A stretch of 37,768 nucleotides of DNA from Candidatus Caenarcanales bacterium (GTDB lineage: Bacteria > Cyanobacteriota > Vampirovibrionia > 2-02-FULL-35-15): the NCBI GenBank assembly GCA_020050435.1, contig JAGVKQ010000009.1, positions 1 through 37,768 on the forward strand, written 5' to 3'. Of this stretch, positions 23,380 to 30,854 are shown piece by piece. Position 1 is the first letter of the stretch. Each line of letters begins with the position of its first letter. Position numbers and translations under genes: made by a program. Under the pieces are notes generated by a model, which worked only from the letters and a program-made list of their open reading frames with translations, made no database searches and was not told the DNA's origin.

Positions 23380-24579
23380 ATGGCTAAACAAAGAAACAAA
23401 GAATTAATAAGACAGTTGGGAATGAATGCTCTTAAGCCAGATTCATTTCAAAAAAGCAATGAGCCGCTGATGAGACATCTTTCTCTTTGGTCAAATGAAA
23501 ATATTGATTTGCATGATGTTATTCAACAATTTTTTGGATTAAAAGTCAGGACTAAAATAGTTGGGTTTTTATTGGATTTGGATTTGAATAATTGGGTTGG
23601 AATAGCTGCATCATGGCAGCATAATAATCAAAATGGTCAAATAAGAATTGATTCAAATTTAACCCAGTACTTCTTAGAAAGAGCATTTGGTGAGTCTTCA
23701 ATAAATAGACCTTTTTCAATAAAAAAGGTAACACAATTAGAACTTGGAGTGCTTCAATCATTCTTAATGAATCTTGAAGTTAAGATGAAAGAGTTTTGGG
23801 AAATTGATTCAAAGCATCCATATCTTTTAGATATGATTTATCTTGTCTGGCTTGTTGAGTCTGATGAAGGACAAATTGGAAGAATTGCTTTTGGGATGCC
23901 AGCTAGTTTTAAGCCAAAAAGAGTTCCTGCCACTCAGGGAAATGATGTCATTGACATCAATAAACTGGCTAATACTGGTATAAAAGTTCCTATTAAGATG
24001 TATGTTGGAAAAACTAATCTAACCTTGAAAGACATAAGATCATTGGAAAAAGATGATCTAGTTGTTTTTGAAGATAGTGATATTGAAAGGTTTTACTGGC
24101 ACTTAGGGGAAATAGGACTCGTCTTACCAGAAGATGACCATCCTGTTTTTATTAGGGATATAGATAATATAGAGGATTTGGCTGAGGATATGATGAAACC
24201 AATACACAATGATGAAGATATGCTTTCAAGTTTACCATTAGAGCTTTCTGCAGAATTTCAAAAAGTTCTTATTCCACTAAAGCAGGTTTTAGATCTTAAA
24301 GCTGGAGGAGTTCTTCCTCTTGGATCAGTTCTTGATTCTGAGCTTATTTTAACTGCACAAGGAAAACCTGTAGCTAAAGGAGATTTAGTAATTGTTGGAA
24401 ATCAGTTTGGAATGAGAATAACAGATATTTTAATTGGTTCTAAGAAACATGGTAGTGTTGCAGCTGGTGGAGTTGAGCTAGAAGAGCTATTTACTAAACC
24501 ACAGTCTGCAAGAAATGTTGAGCCAGCAACTTTTGCTGATCAACTTGAGGATTTAGAAGAAGATCAAGAGGAAATCTAA
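23380..24579 (+). CDS. Flagellar C-ring protein with FliM-like core and two SpoA domains
   Basis: A 399-aa switch-complex protein. Residues 112-140 (FSIKKVTQLELGVLQSFLMNLEVKMKEFW) match the FliM middle-domain pattern. Two SpoA (FliN-type) domains follow: a weaker one at about 200-250 and a clear one at about 284-353 (SSLPLELSAEFQKVLIPLKQVLDL, then VAKGDLVIVGNQFGMRITDIL). The protein ends in an acidic tail. Two SpoA domains in one chain recall type III secretion SctQ or a FliM-FliN fusion. The N-terminal CheY-binding motif of FliM (L-S-Q-x-E-I-D-x-L-L) is absent. First gene of a fliOPQR block, so a rotor/export role is well supported. Confidence 0.8.
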   Translation: MAKQRNKELIRQLGMNALKPDSFQKSNEPLMRHLSLWSNENIDLHDVIQQFFGLKVRTKIVGFLLDLDLNNWVGIAASWQHNNQNGQIRIDSNLTQYFLERAFGESSINRPFSIKKVTQLELGVLQSFLMNLEVKMKEFWEIDSKHPYLLDMIYLVWLVESDEGQIGRIAFGMPASFKPKRVPATQGNDVIDINKLANTGIKVPIKMYVGKTNLTLKDIRSLEKDDLVVFEDSDIERFYWHLGEIGLVLPEDDHPVFIRDIDNIEDLAEDMMKPIHNDEDMLSSLPLELSAEFQKVLIPLKQVLDLKAGGVLPLGSVLDSELILTAQGKPVAKGDLVIVGNQFGMRITDILIGSKKHGSVAAGGVELEELFTKPQSARNVEPATFADQLEDLEEDQEEI

Positions 24580-24585
24580 AAAATC

Positions 24586-24858
24586 ATGGTGGCTTTTTTT
24601 GCAACTTTAATAAAGCTTACAGTGATTTTCTTGGGATCAGGAATTATAACGTTGCTTGCTTGTTGGATTGTAAATGAAACAAAATCTATTGCAAAACTCA
24701 TTATGTTATCAAGAAAAAAAACTATAAATGATTCTGAACTTGTAATTATTAAAACAAAACAAGTTGTCGCTGATAATATAGGTTTTTATGAAGCAGTTTT
24801 ACCATCGGGAAAATCAATTAAGATTTTTTCATCAGATTCAGGGATGAGAGTGATTTAG
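24586..24858 (+). CDS. fliO: FliO-like flagellar export protein
   Basis: A 90-aa protein with one N-terminal transmembrane helix (about 7-29) and a small basic cytoplasmic domain (SELVIIKTKQVVADNIGFYEAVLPSGKSIKIF). That matches the size and layout of FliO, a poorly conserved assembly factor of the FliPQR gate. Sequence similarity is weak, so the call rests on the position directly ahead of fliP and the topology. No strong Shine-Dalgarno is seen; GAGG inside the end of the upstream gene is about 14 nt away. Confidence 0.6.
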   Translation: MVAFFATLIKLTVIFLGSGIITLLACWIVNETKSIAKLIMLSRKKTINDSELVIIKTKQVVADNIGFYEAVLPSGKSIKIFSSDSGMRVI

Positions 24859-24861
24859 TTT

Positions 24862-25512
24862 ATGAATTGGACTGGCTTACTTGGAAATATAGAACCTGCA
24901 CTTCAAATAACCATTTTGATGGTTCTCCTTTCAATGCTTCCTCTTATCATAATAACTATGACACCTTTTTTAAGGGTTCTAATTGTTCTTTCACTACTAA
25001 GAACATCTATGGGTACTCAACAAATCCCACCTAATATGGTAGTTATTGCAATGGCAATGATTATAAGTGGTTATGTCATGGGACCAACACTTAATGAAAT
25101 GAATGAAAAGGCTTTTACTCCTCTTAGTAACCAACAAATAACTGTGCCACTAGCAATTGAAGCCGCATATAAGCCATTGAAAAGATTTATGCTAAAACAA
25201 ACAGATATAAAAGATCTTTCATTCTTTTATCAGTTAAGCAAAGAGCCTAATCCAAAAAGTCCTGAAGATGTAAGTTTTAGACAATTGGTGGCAGCTTTTC
25301 TTTTAAGTGAGCTTAGAACTTCTTTCCAAATAGGATTTTTAATTTTTATCCCATTTCTTGTTATAGATCTTATCGTAGCAAACATACTTTTAGCTTTAGG
25401 TATGATTATGCTTTCTCCCACAATCGTTTCTTTACCTTTTAAGCTTTTAATATTTGTAGCAGTCGATGGCTGGACACTTATAATAAAAGGACTGGTTCAA
25501 AGTTTCAACTAG
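24862..25512 (+). CDS. fliP: Flagellar export gate protein FliP
   Basis: FliP forms the core of the FliPQR export gate in the inner membrane. The signature TPFLRVLIVLSLLRTSMGTQQIPPN (about 35-59) and the C-terminal ELRTSFQIGFLIFIPFLVIDLIVANILLALGM region (about 150-181) are clear. At 216 aa it lacks the long cleaved signal peptide of enterobacterial FliP (about 245 aa). It has a shorter periplasmic segment between the helices (PTLNEMNEKAF to QLSKEP). The stop is followed by AGGGAG and an extra-long spacer of 142 bp that holds repeat copy E before fliQ. Confidence 0.94.
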   Translation: MNWTGLLGNIEPALQITILMVLLSMLPLIIITMTPFLRVLIVLSLLRTSMGTQQIPPNMVVIAMAMIISGYVMGPTLNEMNEKAFTPLSNQQITVPLAIEAAYKPLKRFMLKQTDIKDLSFFYQLSKEPNPKSPEDVSFRQLVAAFLLSELRTSFQIGFLIFIPFLVIDLIVANILLALGMIMLSPTIVSLPFKLLIFVAVDGWTLIIKGLVQSFN

Positions 25513-25527
25513 GGAGAAAGAAGAAGC

Positions 25528-25620
25528 ATGTTAAGTATAAGCACCTATCGAATTTATAATGAGAAGGATTCATCCGATTTATTCGGTGAATCCGAGCAAG
25601 CAAAAGGGAGTAAAGAATGA
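25528..25620 (+). other. Short ORF (30 aa) spanning repeat copy E between fliP and fliQ
   Basis: ATG at 25528, preceded by AGGGAG at 25511-25516 (spacing 11), opens a 30-codon frame that runs through hairpin 1 of copy E and stops at TGA 25618-25620. That stop overlaps (ATGA) another tiny SD-led ORF, MRIQLV, at 25617-25637. The chain fliP, 30 aa, 6 aa, fliQ could carry ribosomes to fliQ, which has no Shine-Dalgarno of its own. Whether either peptide is made is unknown. Confidence 0.3.
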
Positions 25621-25640
25621 GAATTCAGCTTGTCTGAAGT
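25566..25640 (+). repeat. Two-hairpin dispersed element, copy E, inside the fli operon
   Basis: Hairpin 1 (25566-25593) has arms GGATTCA/TGAATCC, an unpaired T, inner stem CCGA/TCGG and loop TTTAT. The spacer is 28 nt. Hairpin 2 (25622-25640) has arms AATTCAG/CTGAAGT with one mismatch and loop CTTGT. It lies between fliP and fliQ, 14 nt before the fliQ ATG. Naive gene calling extends fliQ upstream into the element. Confidence 0.92.
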
Positions 25641-25654
25641 CCCATAAAAAACAA

Positions 25655-26332
25655 ATGGATTGGATGCCAAATGCAATTAGAGATGGGATCATGGTCGTTT
25701 TGATGATCTCAGGGCCGATTGTAGTTGCTGCTGCAACAATAGGTCTTGTAGTTGGTATCCTACAAGCTGCTACACAAGTCCAGGAGCAAACAATTGGTAC
25801 TGCCGTTAAAATTATTGGAGTTTTTGGACTTTTAATTATTTCTGGATTTTGGATGTTTCAATATTTGAATCAATATATGAATAGAACCTTAACTAGTGCT
25901 TTTACTTTTGTCCCAAGAAGAAGTCAAAAAGTAATCCCTAGTGATGAATATATGAAAGCATCTGGGAAAACAGGCTTTGAGAATAAAATAAATGCAGAGT
26001 CTTTCAATGCACCTATCATGGTCATTGAACCTGAAAGAATAGAAAATAAATTGCCAACAGGTGGTGGACCTCCTGGTAGCTCGATTTTAGGTGCACCTCA
26101 GGTGCCCAAAGCCCCGATATTTAAAAATTCAATTCCTGAGCAGCCCAGGTTAATGGACAATATTATTGAGCCTCAGGAAAATAATGATTTAGATGAATCT
26201 TTAAAGCTAATTCCTCAAAAACTAAATAACTTTATTGAGAATGGTGCAATGACTGAGCCTGAACCAGAGCCAGAGGATATGCAATTAATTAATCGTGCTC
26301 CTGAAGAAGAAAATCCAACTTGGTTGAACTAA
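25655..26332 (+). CDS. fliQ: Flagellar export gate protein FliQ with a long C-terminal tail
   Basis: Residues 1 to about 90 are FliQ: IRDGIMVVLMISGPIVVAAATIGLVVGILQA, then TQVQEQTIGTAVKIIGVFGLL, two transmembrane helices with the conserved Q-x-Q-E. FliQ is normally about 89 aa, but here about 135 more residues follow, rich in Pro, Glu and Asn (GGGPPGSSILGAPQVPKAP, EPEPEPEDM) and apparently disordered. I place the start at ATG 25655, because an upstream in-frame ATG at 25559 would translate the repeat element into 32 residues unlike any FliQ. No Shine-Dalgarno precedes it. The stop overlaps the fliR ATG by one base. Confidence 0.85.
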   Translation: MDWMPNAIRDGIMVVLMISGPIVVAAATIGLVVGILQAATQVQEQTIGTAVKIIGVFGLLIISGFWMFQYLNQYMNRTLTSAFTFVPRRSQKVIPSDEYMKASGKTGFENKINAESFNAPIMVIEPERIENKLPTGGGPPGSSILGAPQVPKAPIFKNSIPEQPRLMDNIIEPQENNDLDESLKLIPQKLNNFIENGAMTEPEPEPEDMQLINRAPEEENPTWLN

Positions 26333-27102
26333 TGTTTGAAACTCTTTTAAATCAATCTAAAATATTGGATCAGTTAGGTGGTGTCTGGGTTCTGGCTCTT
26401 TTAGTTTTTACAAGGTGTATTGCTTTTGCAAGCACTGCTCCTCTTTTAGGACATAAATCTATTCCTAGTCTTGCAAGGGTTGCATTCTCAATAATGCTTA
26501 CACTGATGATATTTCCACTTTTAGAAACACCTAATGTTTTTCCAAAAGGATTTAATTTTGTTTATCTTATTGCAATGAATGTATTTATTGGAATGATGAT
26601 TGGTTGGGTAACTAATCTTGTTATTGAAATAGCAAAAACTGCTGGTGAAATGCTGGATATGCAGCTTGGCTTACAGTCTGCAACTATGTTTGATCCAGGC
26701 TCACAATCTCAAACAACTATTATTGGTAAGTTCTTTGATGTAATTGCACTAACACTATTTATTTCTATTGGTGGGATTGAAAAAGTAATTGAAGGATTTT
26801 ATAAAAGCTACCAAGTCTTCCCCATAATTCTTTATCATTTTGATATAAATTACTTAAAGCTTTTTAAATCGGCAGGAGACCTTATTTCAATTAGTTTTTT
26901 AATAGTGTCGCCTATAATTATTATTGTTCTTTCTGTTGATTTAATTCTGGGTCTAATGTCAAGAGCAGCTCCTCAGATAAATGCATTTCAAATCAGTTTC
27001 TCCATTAAACCAACTGTGGGTTTAGTTCTTATTTTAATTTTACTTCCAGCGATATTTCAGGTGTTTGCTTCTTTATTTAGTAATCCATTTAGGTTTTGGT
27101 AG
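26332..27102 (+). CDS. fliR: Flagellar export gate protein FliR
   Basis: FliR completes the FliPQR gate. The 256-aa product has about six hydrophobic helices. It shows the family pattern FTRCIAFASTAPLLGHKSIPSLARVAFSIMLT (near 26-57), GMMIGWVTNLVIEIAKTAGEMLDMQLGLQSATMFDPGSQSQTT (about 83-125), and SRAAPQINAFQISFSIKPTVGL near residue 215. I use ATG 26332 (TAATG overlap with the fliQ stop) rather than the in-frame TTG 12 nt earlier. flhB does not follow, since the next gene is convergent and overlaps by 14 bp. Confidence 0.93.
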   Translation: MFETLLNQSKILDQLGGVWVLALLVFTRCIAFASTAPLLGHKSIPSLARVAFSIMLTLMIFPLLETPNVFPKGFNFVYLIAMNVFIGMMIGWVTNLVIEIAKTAGEMLDMQLGLQSATMFDPGSQSQTTIIGKFFDVIALTLFISIGGIEKVIEGFYKSYQVFPIILYHFDINYLKLFKSAGDLISISFLIVSPIIIIVLSVDLILGLMSRAAPQINAFQISFSIKPTVGLVLILILLPAIFQVFASLFSNPFRFW

Positions 27103-28276
27103 AGTCCGCTGAGTAGTAGTACAGCCCCCCAATTAGGGTTAAAAGAAGAAGAACTATTACTTCATTCTTTTGATTTGAGTAGTATAAATTGGATCCAATA
27201 GGTGTAGAAAAAGCAAGTGCACTTAAGAAAAGAAATAAATCAGGGAATGTTTTAAATTCTTTTTCCATGTATCTTTTTTCAATAGTCCTTAATAAAAATA
27301 CTATTGGAAGAAAAAGTAAAACATAGTCATGTCCGTGGCTATGTAGGCTGAATAGAAGTATTAGAATAATGTTTAATGAGTCTATAGCAAGACTCCCTTT
27401 AAATCTAGTATTTAAAATTATTACTATTATTATGCTGATGAGAAATAATGCTAATCCGAAATTAACATTAAAATGTCTATGAAATAACCCCGTTAAATTA
27501 CCCATACTGGAAGTGTTTACACCATATGCAAGTGGATTTTCTTGAATAAGTTTGAATAAATTTAACCCTTTTTGAAATCCATCTACCCCAATTAATAAAA
27601 ATGAAATTGATGCACAAATAAATGCACTAATAAATGCTCCTTTAAATACTTCTTTTCCAAACCTTGTTCCGTAAGCAATAATAAAAGGAATGGCTAGATG
27701 TGGTTTAAATACTAAAAGCCCTAAAAATATTCCACCCTTAAAAAGCTTCTTTTTGTAAAGCAAAACTAGTGCAATTGTTAATATAAAAAGAAAAACTATT
27801 GAGTCCTGTCCATTTATTAAAACGGATGACATTTGGAATGAAGTTAAAAAAGTGACAGTAAGTAAGCTAGCAGTAAATAAAGAATCTCTAATACCAAATA
27901 ATTTCGTTAATTCTAGAATTAGTAGAATTGAGATTATTAGAAATAAGATGTTTATTATTCCAAAAGTTAAGTACCCTAGTTGGTATCCCATCATTACAAA
28001 TGGAATAAAAAAAATACCTTCATATGGCGTGTGAATATTTGGCATGCAGAGTTTTTTATCTAAAAGGGGAGATAAGGATTTCTGTACTTCAAAGTTATAG
28101 AAATTATGGGCATTTCCAGTGAGTAATATTTTTCCTGATACATAATGCCCAGAAAAATCCCCACCACCATTTAATAAGAACCCCAGTAAAGGTTTTAAGT
28201 TAATAAAATTTATTACTAGCAAAACCAATGAAAAAAGTATCCAAATGATTTTTATGTTTTGTTTTTTTATTGTCAT
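27089..28276 (-). CDS. GT87-family (DUF2029) polyprenyl-phosphate-dependent glycosyltransferase
   Basis: A 395-aa polytopic membrane protein with about ten hydrophobic spans. The GT87 landmarks are GGGDFSGHYVSGKILLTG near residue 37 (with the family's acidic residue in the first loop), NFYNF, then NIHTPYEGIFFIPF, and NGQDSIVFLFILTIALVLLYKKK followed by GLLVFKPHLAIPF. Members transfer mannose or related sugars from polyprenyl-phosphate donors outside the membrane; the acceptor here is unknown. It overlaps the 3' end of fliR. The start ATG has no clear Shine-Dalgarno or -10 at the leaderless spacing. Confidence 0.8.
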   Translation of the reverse strand: MTIKKQNIKIIWILFSLVLLVINFINLKPLLGFLLNGGGDFSGHYVSGKILLTGNAHNFYNFEVQKSLSPLLDKKLCMPNIHTPYEGIFFIPFVMMGYQLGYLTFGIINILFLIISILLILELTKLFGIRDSLFTASLLTVTFLTSFQMSSVLINGQDSIVFLFILTIALVLLYKKKLFKGGIFLGLLVFKPHLAIPFIIAYGTRFGKEVFKGAFISAFICASISFLLIGVDGFQKGLNLFKLIQENPLAYGVNTSSMGNLTGLFHRHFNVNFGLALFLISIIIVIILNTRFKGSLAIDSLNIILILLFSLHSHGHDYVLLFLPIVFLLRTIEKRYMEKEFKTFPDLFLFLSALAFSTPIGSNLYYSNQKNEVIVLLLLTLIGGLYYYSADSTKT

Positions 28277-28383
28277 TACAAAGTGTTTAGAATGTTAATA
28301 ATTTAATTAAATATAGCAATATTTGCTTGAAAAGGGATTAAATGTAATCTTGAAAGATATTAGTGTCGAGCTTCTTAATCAGC

Positions 28384-28389
28384 TATAAT
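28384..28389 (+). promoter_or_regulatory. -10 element of the rrf2-nifS operon
   Basis: A perfect TATAAT is followed by six bases (CTTCTT) and the Rrf2 ATG at 28396, again a leaderless arrangement. It also argues against the upstream GTG at 28363 as the start. An Rrf2 protein would plausibly bind near here for autoregulation. Confidence 0.55.
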
Positions 28390-28395
28390 CTTCTT

Positions 28396-28839
28396 ATGAA
28401 GTTAACTACAAAAGGGCAGTATGCAATTCAGGCAATGATAGACATTGCTTCACATTGTGCTAAATCAAAGGAGTTGGCAACTAATCCAATTTCACTTAGG
28501 GAAATTTCAAAAAATCAAAATATTCCTCTTCCTTTTTTAGAGCAAATAGCTATAAAACTTAGAAGAGCAGGATTGATTAAAAGCACAAGGGGTTCTCAGG
28601 GTGGATATGTTTTAGAAAAAGATAAAAAGCAAATTTCTTTAGCTGATATTATTCAAGCTGTAGAAGGTCCTATTAATGTTGCTCCAAATGCTGGGGCTGA
28701 AGTTGAAGTGACTCATCAGCTTTGGCAGAAGTTAAATAGAGGAATTTACTCAATGTTGAAATCAATTACTCTTGAAGACTTGTATTATGATTCTATTAGC
28801 TATAAAGCACAAAAAGAAAATCAAACCTATGTTCAATAA
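28396..28839 (+). CDS. Rrf2-family transcriptional regulator
   Basis: A 147-aa winged-helix regulator beginning MKLTTKGQYAIQAMIDIA, the standard Rrf2 N-terminus. ISLREISKNQNIPLPFLEQI and LIKSTRGSQGGYVL complete the DNA-binding domain (to about residue 76). IscR holds its iron-sulfur cluster with three cysteines after about residue 90, but this segment (EGPINVAPNAGAEVEVTHQLWQKL) has none. The only cysteine is C21. It is therefore probably not a cluster sensor of the IscR type and may act like CymR, through partner proteins. It overlaps the cysteine desulfurase start by 11 bp. Confidence 0.9.
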   Translation: MKLTTKGQYAIQAMIDIASHCAKSKELATNPISLREISKNQNIPLPFLEQIAIKLRRAGLIKSTRGSQGGYVLEKDKKQISLADIIQAVEGPINVAPNAGAEVEVTHQLWQKLNRGIYSMLKSITLEDLYYDSISYKAQKENQTYVQ

Positions 28840-30034
28840 ACCTTTAGCCAATAACTATATATATGCAGATAACAGCGCTACTACAAAGGTAAGAGAAGAG
28901 GTTTCTGCTGTAATCCTTAAAACCTTAAGTGAAAATTTTGGTAATCCTTCCAGTATTCATAGGCTTGGTAAAAAGGCTAAACAAGAATTAAATGAAGCAA
29001 AAAGTAAAATAGGAAAAGTTTTAAATGCTAATTCTGAAAATGTAATTTTTACCAGCGGCGGAACCGAAGCAAATAATTTAGTTATATTTGGACTAAGTCA
29101 AAACGTTGACAATATTTCAGGAAAGAAAAAGCATATAATCACTTCTAAAATAGAACATTCATCCGTAAAAGAACCGTTGGAGTATTTAGAGCAAAAAGGA
29201 TGGGGAATTACATGGTTAGATGTAGATAAAGAAGGATTTGTAGATTTAAACCAGTTGAAATCTTCTATTTCAAAAGAAACCTTACTTGTTTCTATTATTC
29301 ATGGAAATAATGAAATAGGAACGATTCAAAATCTAAAAGAAATAACTAATATATGTAAAAAAAATAGTGTTTGTTTCCATTCTGATTGCATACAAACTTT
29401 TTGTAAAATTCCTATTGATCTAAAAAATTTAGATATTGATTTTATTACAATATCTGGACATAAAATTTATGGACCTAAAGGTGTCGGAGCTTTATATGTG
29501 AAAAACTTTGAACACTTAAGTCCTATATTAATTGGTGGTGGGCAGGAGAATAAAATAAGACCAGGGACAGAATCATTGCCCAATATTGTAGGTTTTGGAT
29601 ATGCTGCAGAACTTTTAAATTCTGAAATGGAAGTTAATATAAAAAAACTAAGATCAATGCAAATAAATCTTATGGAGAAACTTTTAAGTGTAAAAAATCT
29701 AGTTTTGACTGGACCTAATGCTGAAAGGCGGATCCCCGGACATGTCAGCTTTTGTGTTAAGGGTATTCAGGGAGAAAGCCTTGTTCTTCAATTTGACTTA
29801 AAAAATATTGCTGTAAGTTCTGCGTCGGCTTGCTCATCTAATAAAGTTAATGATGATGAAATAAAACCTTCTCATGTGGTTCAGGCTATTGGCATGTCTG
29901 AAGATTATGTGAAAGGTTCTTTAAGAGTATCTTTAGGAAGAGAAAATACTGAGAGTGAAGTTGATTATATTGTTGATTCTGTAAAAGAGATAGTAGGGAA
30001 GCTGACAGTTTTACCTAAGATGAAATCTTACTAA
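28829..30034 (+). CDS. Cysteine desulfurase (NifS/IscS family)
   Basis: A PLP enzyme that takes sulfur from cysteine to form a protein persulfide for iron-sulfur cluster or thiolation pathways. Landmarks are YADNSATTKV near the N-terminus, TSGGTEANNL, IEHSSVKEP, GNNEIGTIQ, the PLP lysine in ISGHKIYGPKGVGALY (about 208-223), GGGQENKIRPGTES and the sulfur-accepting cysteine in SSASACSS. One position is unusual: HSDCIQTFCKI where most members have H-(S/T)-D-A-x-Q-x-x-G-K. I start at ATG 28829, because the longer frame only shadows the Rrf2 end. The 401-aa length is normal. No iscU is adjacent. The 3' end overlaps the convergent gene by 20 bp. Confidence 0.94.
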   Translation: MFNKPLANNYIYADNSATTKVREEVSAVILKTLSENFGNPSSIHRLGKKAKQELNEAKSKIGKVLNANSENVIFTSGGTEANNLVIFGLSQNVDNISGKKKHIITSKIEHSSVKEPLEYLEQKGWGITWLDVDKEGFVDLNQLKSSISKETLLVSIIHGNNEIGTIQNLKEITNICKKNSVCFHSDCIQTFCKIPIDLKNLDIDFITISGHKIYGPKGVGALYVKNFEHLSPILIGGGQENKIRPGTESLPNIVGFGYAAELLNSEMEVNIKKLRSMQINLMEKLLSVKNLVLTGPNAERRIPGHVSFCVKGIQGESLVLQFDLKNIAVSSASACSSNKVNDDEIKPSHVVQAIGMSEDYVKGSLRVSLGRENTESEVDYIVDSVKEIVGKLTVLPKMKSY

Positions 30035-30854
30035 TTAACTCATCATAAACTTCTTTTTGTCCTGATTTAATAGAGTATTCTAAAGCACCTGTTAAATCTC
30101 CCCATTGAATAAGTTTTTCTATTCTTGCTATTGCTTCTTCTTTGCTGACATTAACTTCTTCCATGTTTTCTTTTTTAATTCCTTTGCTAACTTTTAAATC
30201 TTCAGTTAAAACCATTGGTACTGTTGTGCCTGCTTCTAATTTGACATCAGGTTGCTTTCTTAATAACTTCTCCGCAAAAGAAAATCCTGACCCGCTTAAA
30301 CCACCCCATACAAAGTCACCTGCTCCATTTTGTTTGGCAGATAGTAATCCATTAATTAAAAAACTTGCTCCTAATCCTATTCCAAGAGTTGCTGGACTAC
30401 TTGCTAAAGCAAATGATGAAACAGTCCTTGCTAATGCTGCTGCTTTTGAAGATACGTGTGGTGGGTTTAAACTTGAATAAGAAAGAGAGCTGCTTGAAAC
30501 ATTTACTTCCTGACCATCTGGCAAAGTTAGCATATTTACTGCTAGCTCAAGATTGCTATGTCTTGATAGTCTTTTACCAGAATTGCACATAGTAATTAAC
30601 CCATGCCCTTTTAAGTCAGTATTTTCAAATGCTGGAATAATAAAACTTATACCATTAGTATTTTCATTTTCATTTGTAGAAACATTGTTTTTAAGAGACA
30701 CGTCAAATTGTGTTCCTTTTTTTACAGTATCGTAGTTTTCTAGAGAAAACGGATCTATGTGATAAACAGGAATTTCTTCTGCTTTGCAGTAAAAATGGTT
30801 AGGTAATAAAGAAAATACCAACAATAAAACCAATAGATAAATAAATTTATTCAT
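30015..30854 (-). CDS. Exported protein of the polysaccharide-export cluster, unknown function
   Basis: The 279-aa product starts with a signal peptide (MNKFIYLLVLLLVFSLLPNHFYCKA). The rest has a beta-rich layout (KKGTQFDVSLKNNV, GHGLITMCNSGKRL, LTLPDGQEVNVSSSSL, GTTVPMVLTEDLKV), loosely like the outer-membrane barrel domain of TrbI/VirB10-type proteins. A Gly/Ala-rich hydrophobic loop lies in the middle (about 130-165), and a helical C-terminus ends it. I cannot name the family. ATG 30854 overlaps the wza stop by 8 bp, so it is probably translated with the exporter. An in-frame ATG 30 nt upstream lies inside wza. Confidence 0.65.
   Translation of the reverse strand: MNKFIYLLVLLLVFSLLPNHFYCKAEEIPVYHIDPFSLENYDTVKKGTQFDVSLKNNVSTNENENTNGISFIIPAFENTDLKGHGLITMCNSGKRLSRHSNLELAVNMLTLPDGQEVNVSSSSLSYSSLNPPHVSSKAAALARTVSSFALASSPATLGIGLGASFLINGLLSAKQNGAGDFVWGGLSGSGFSFAEKLLRKQPDVKLEAGTTVPMVLTEDLKVSKGIKKENMEEVNVSKEEAIARIEKLIQWGDLTGALEYSIKSGQKEVYDELISKISS

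Noticed and set aside
6799-25640. Integron attC sites or standard REP/BIME as the identity of the dispersed element
   Set aside because: There are no attC core boxes, no GTAG-type REP head and no integrase or RAYT in the window. The two hairpins are also unlike each other.
25559-25654. N-terminal extension of FliQ from an upstream ATG
   Set aside because: The extra 32 residues are a translation of repeat copy E; FliQ homology begins at the ATG at 25655.
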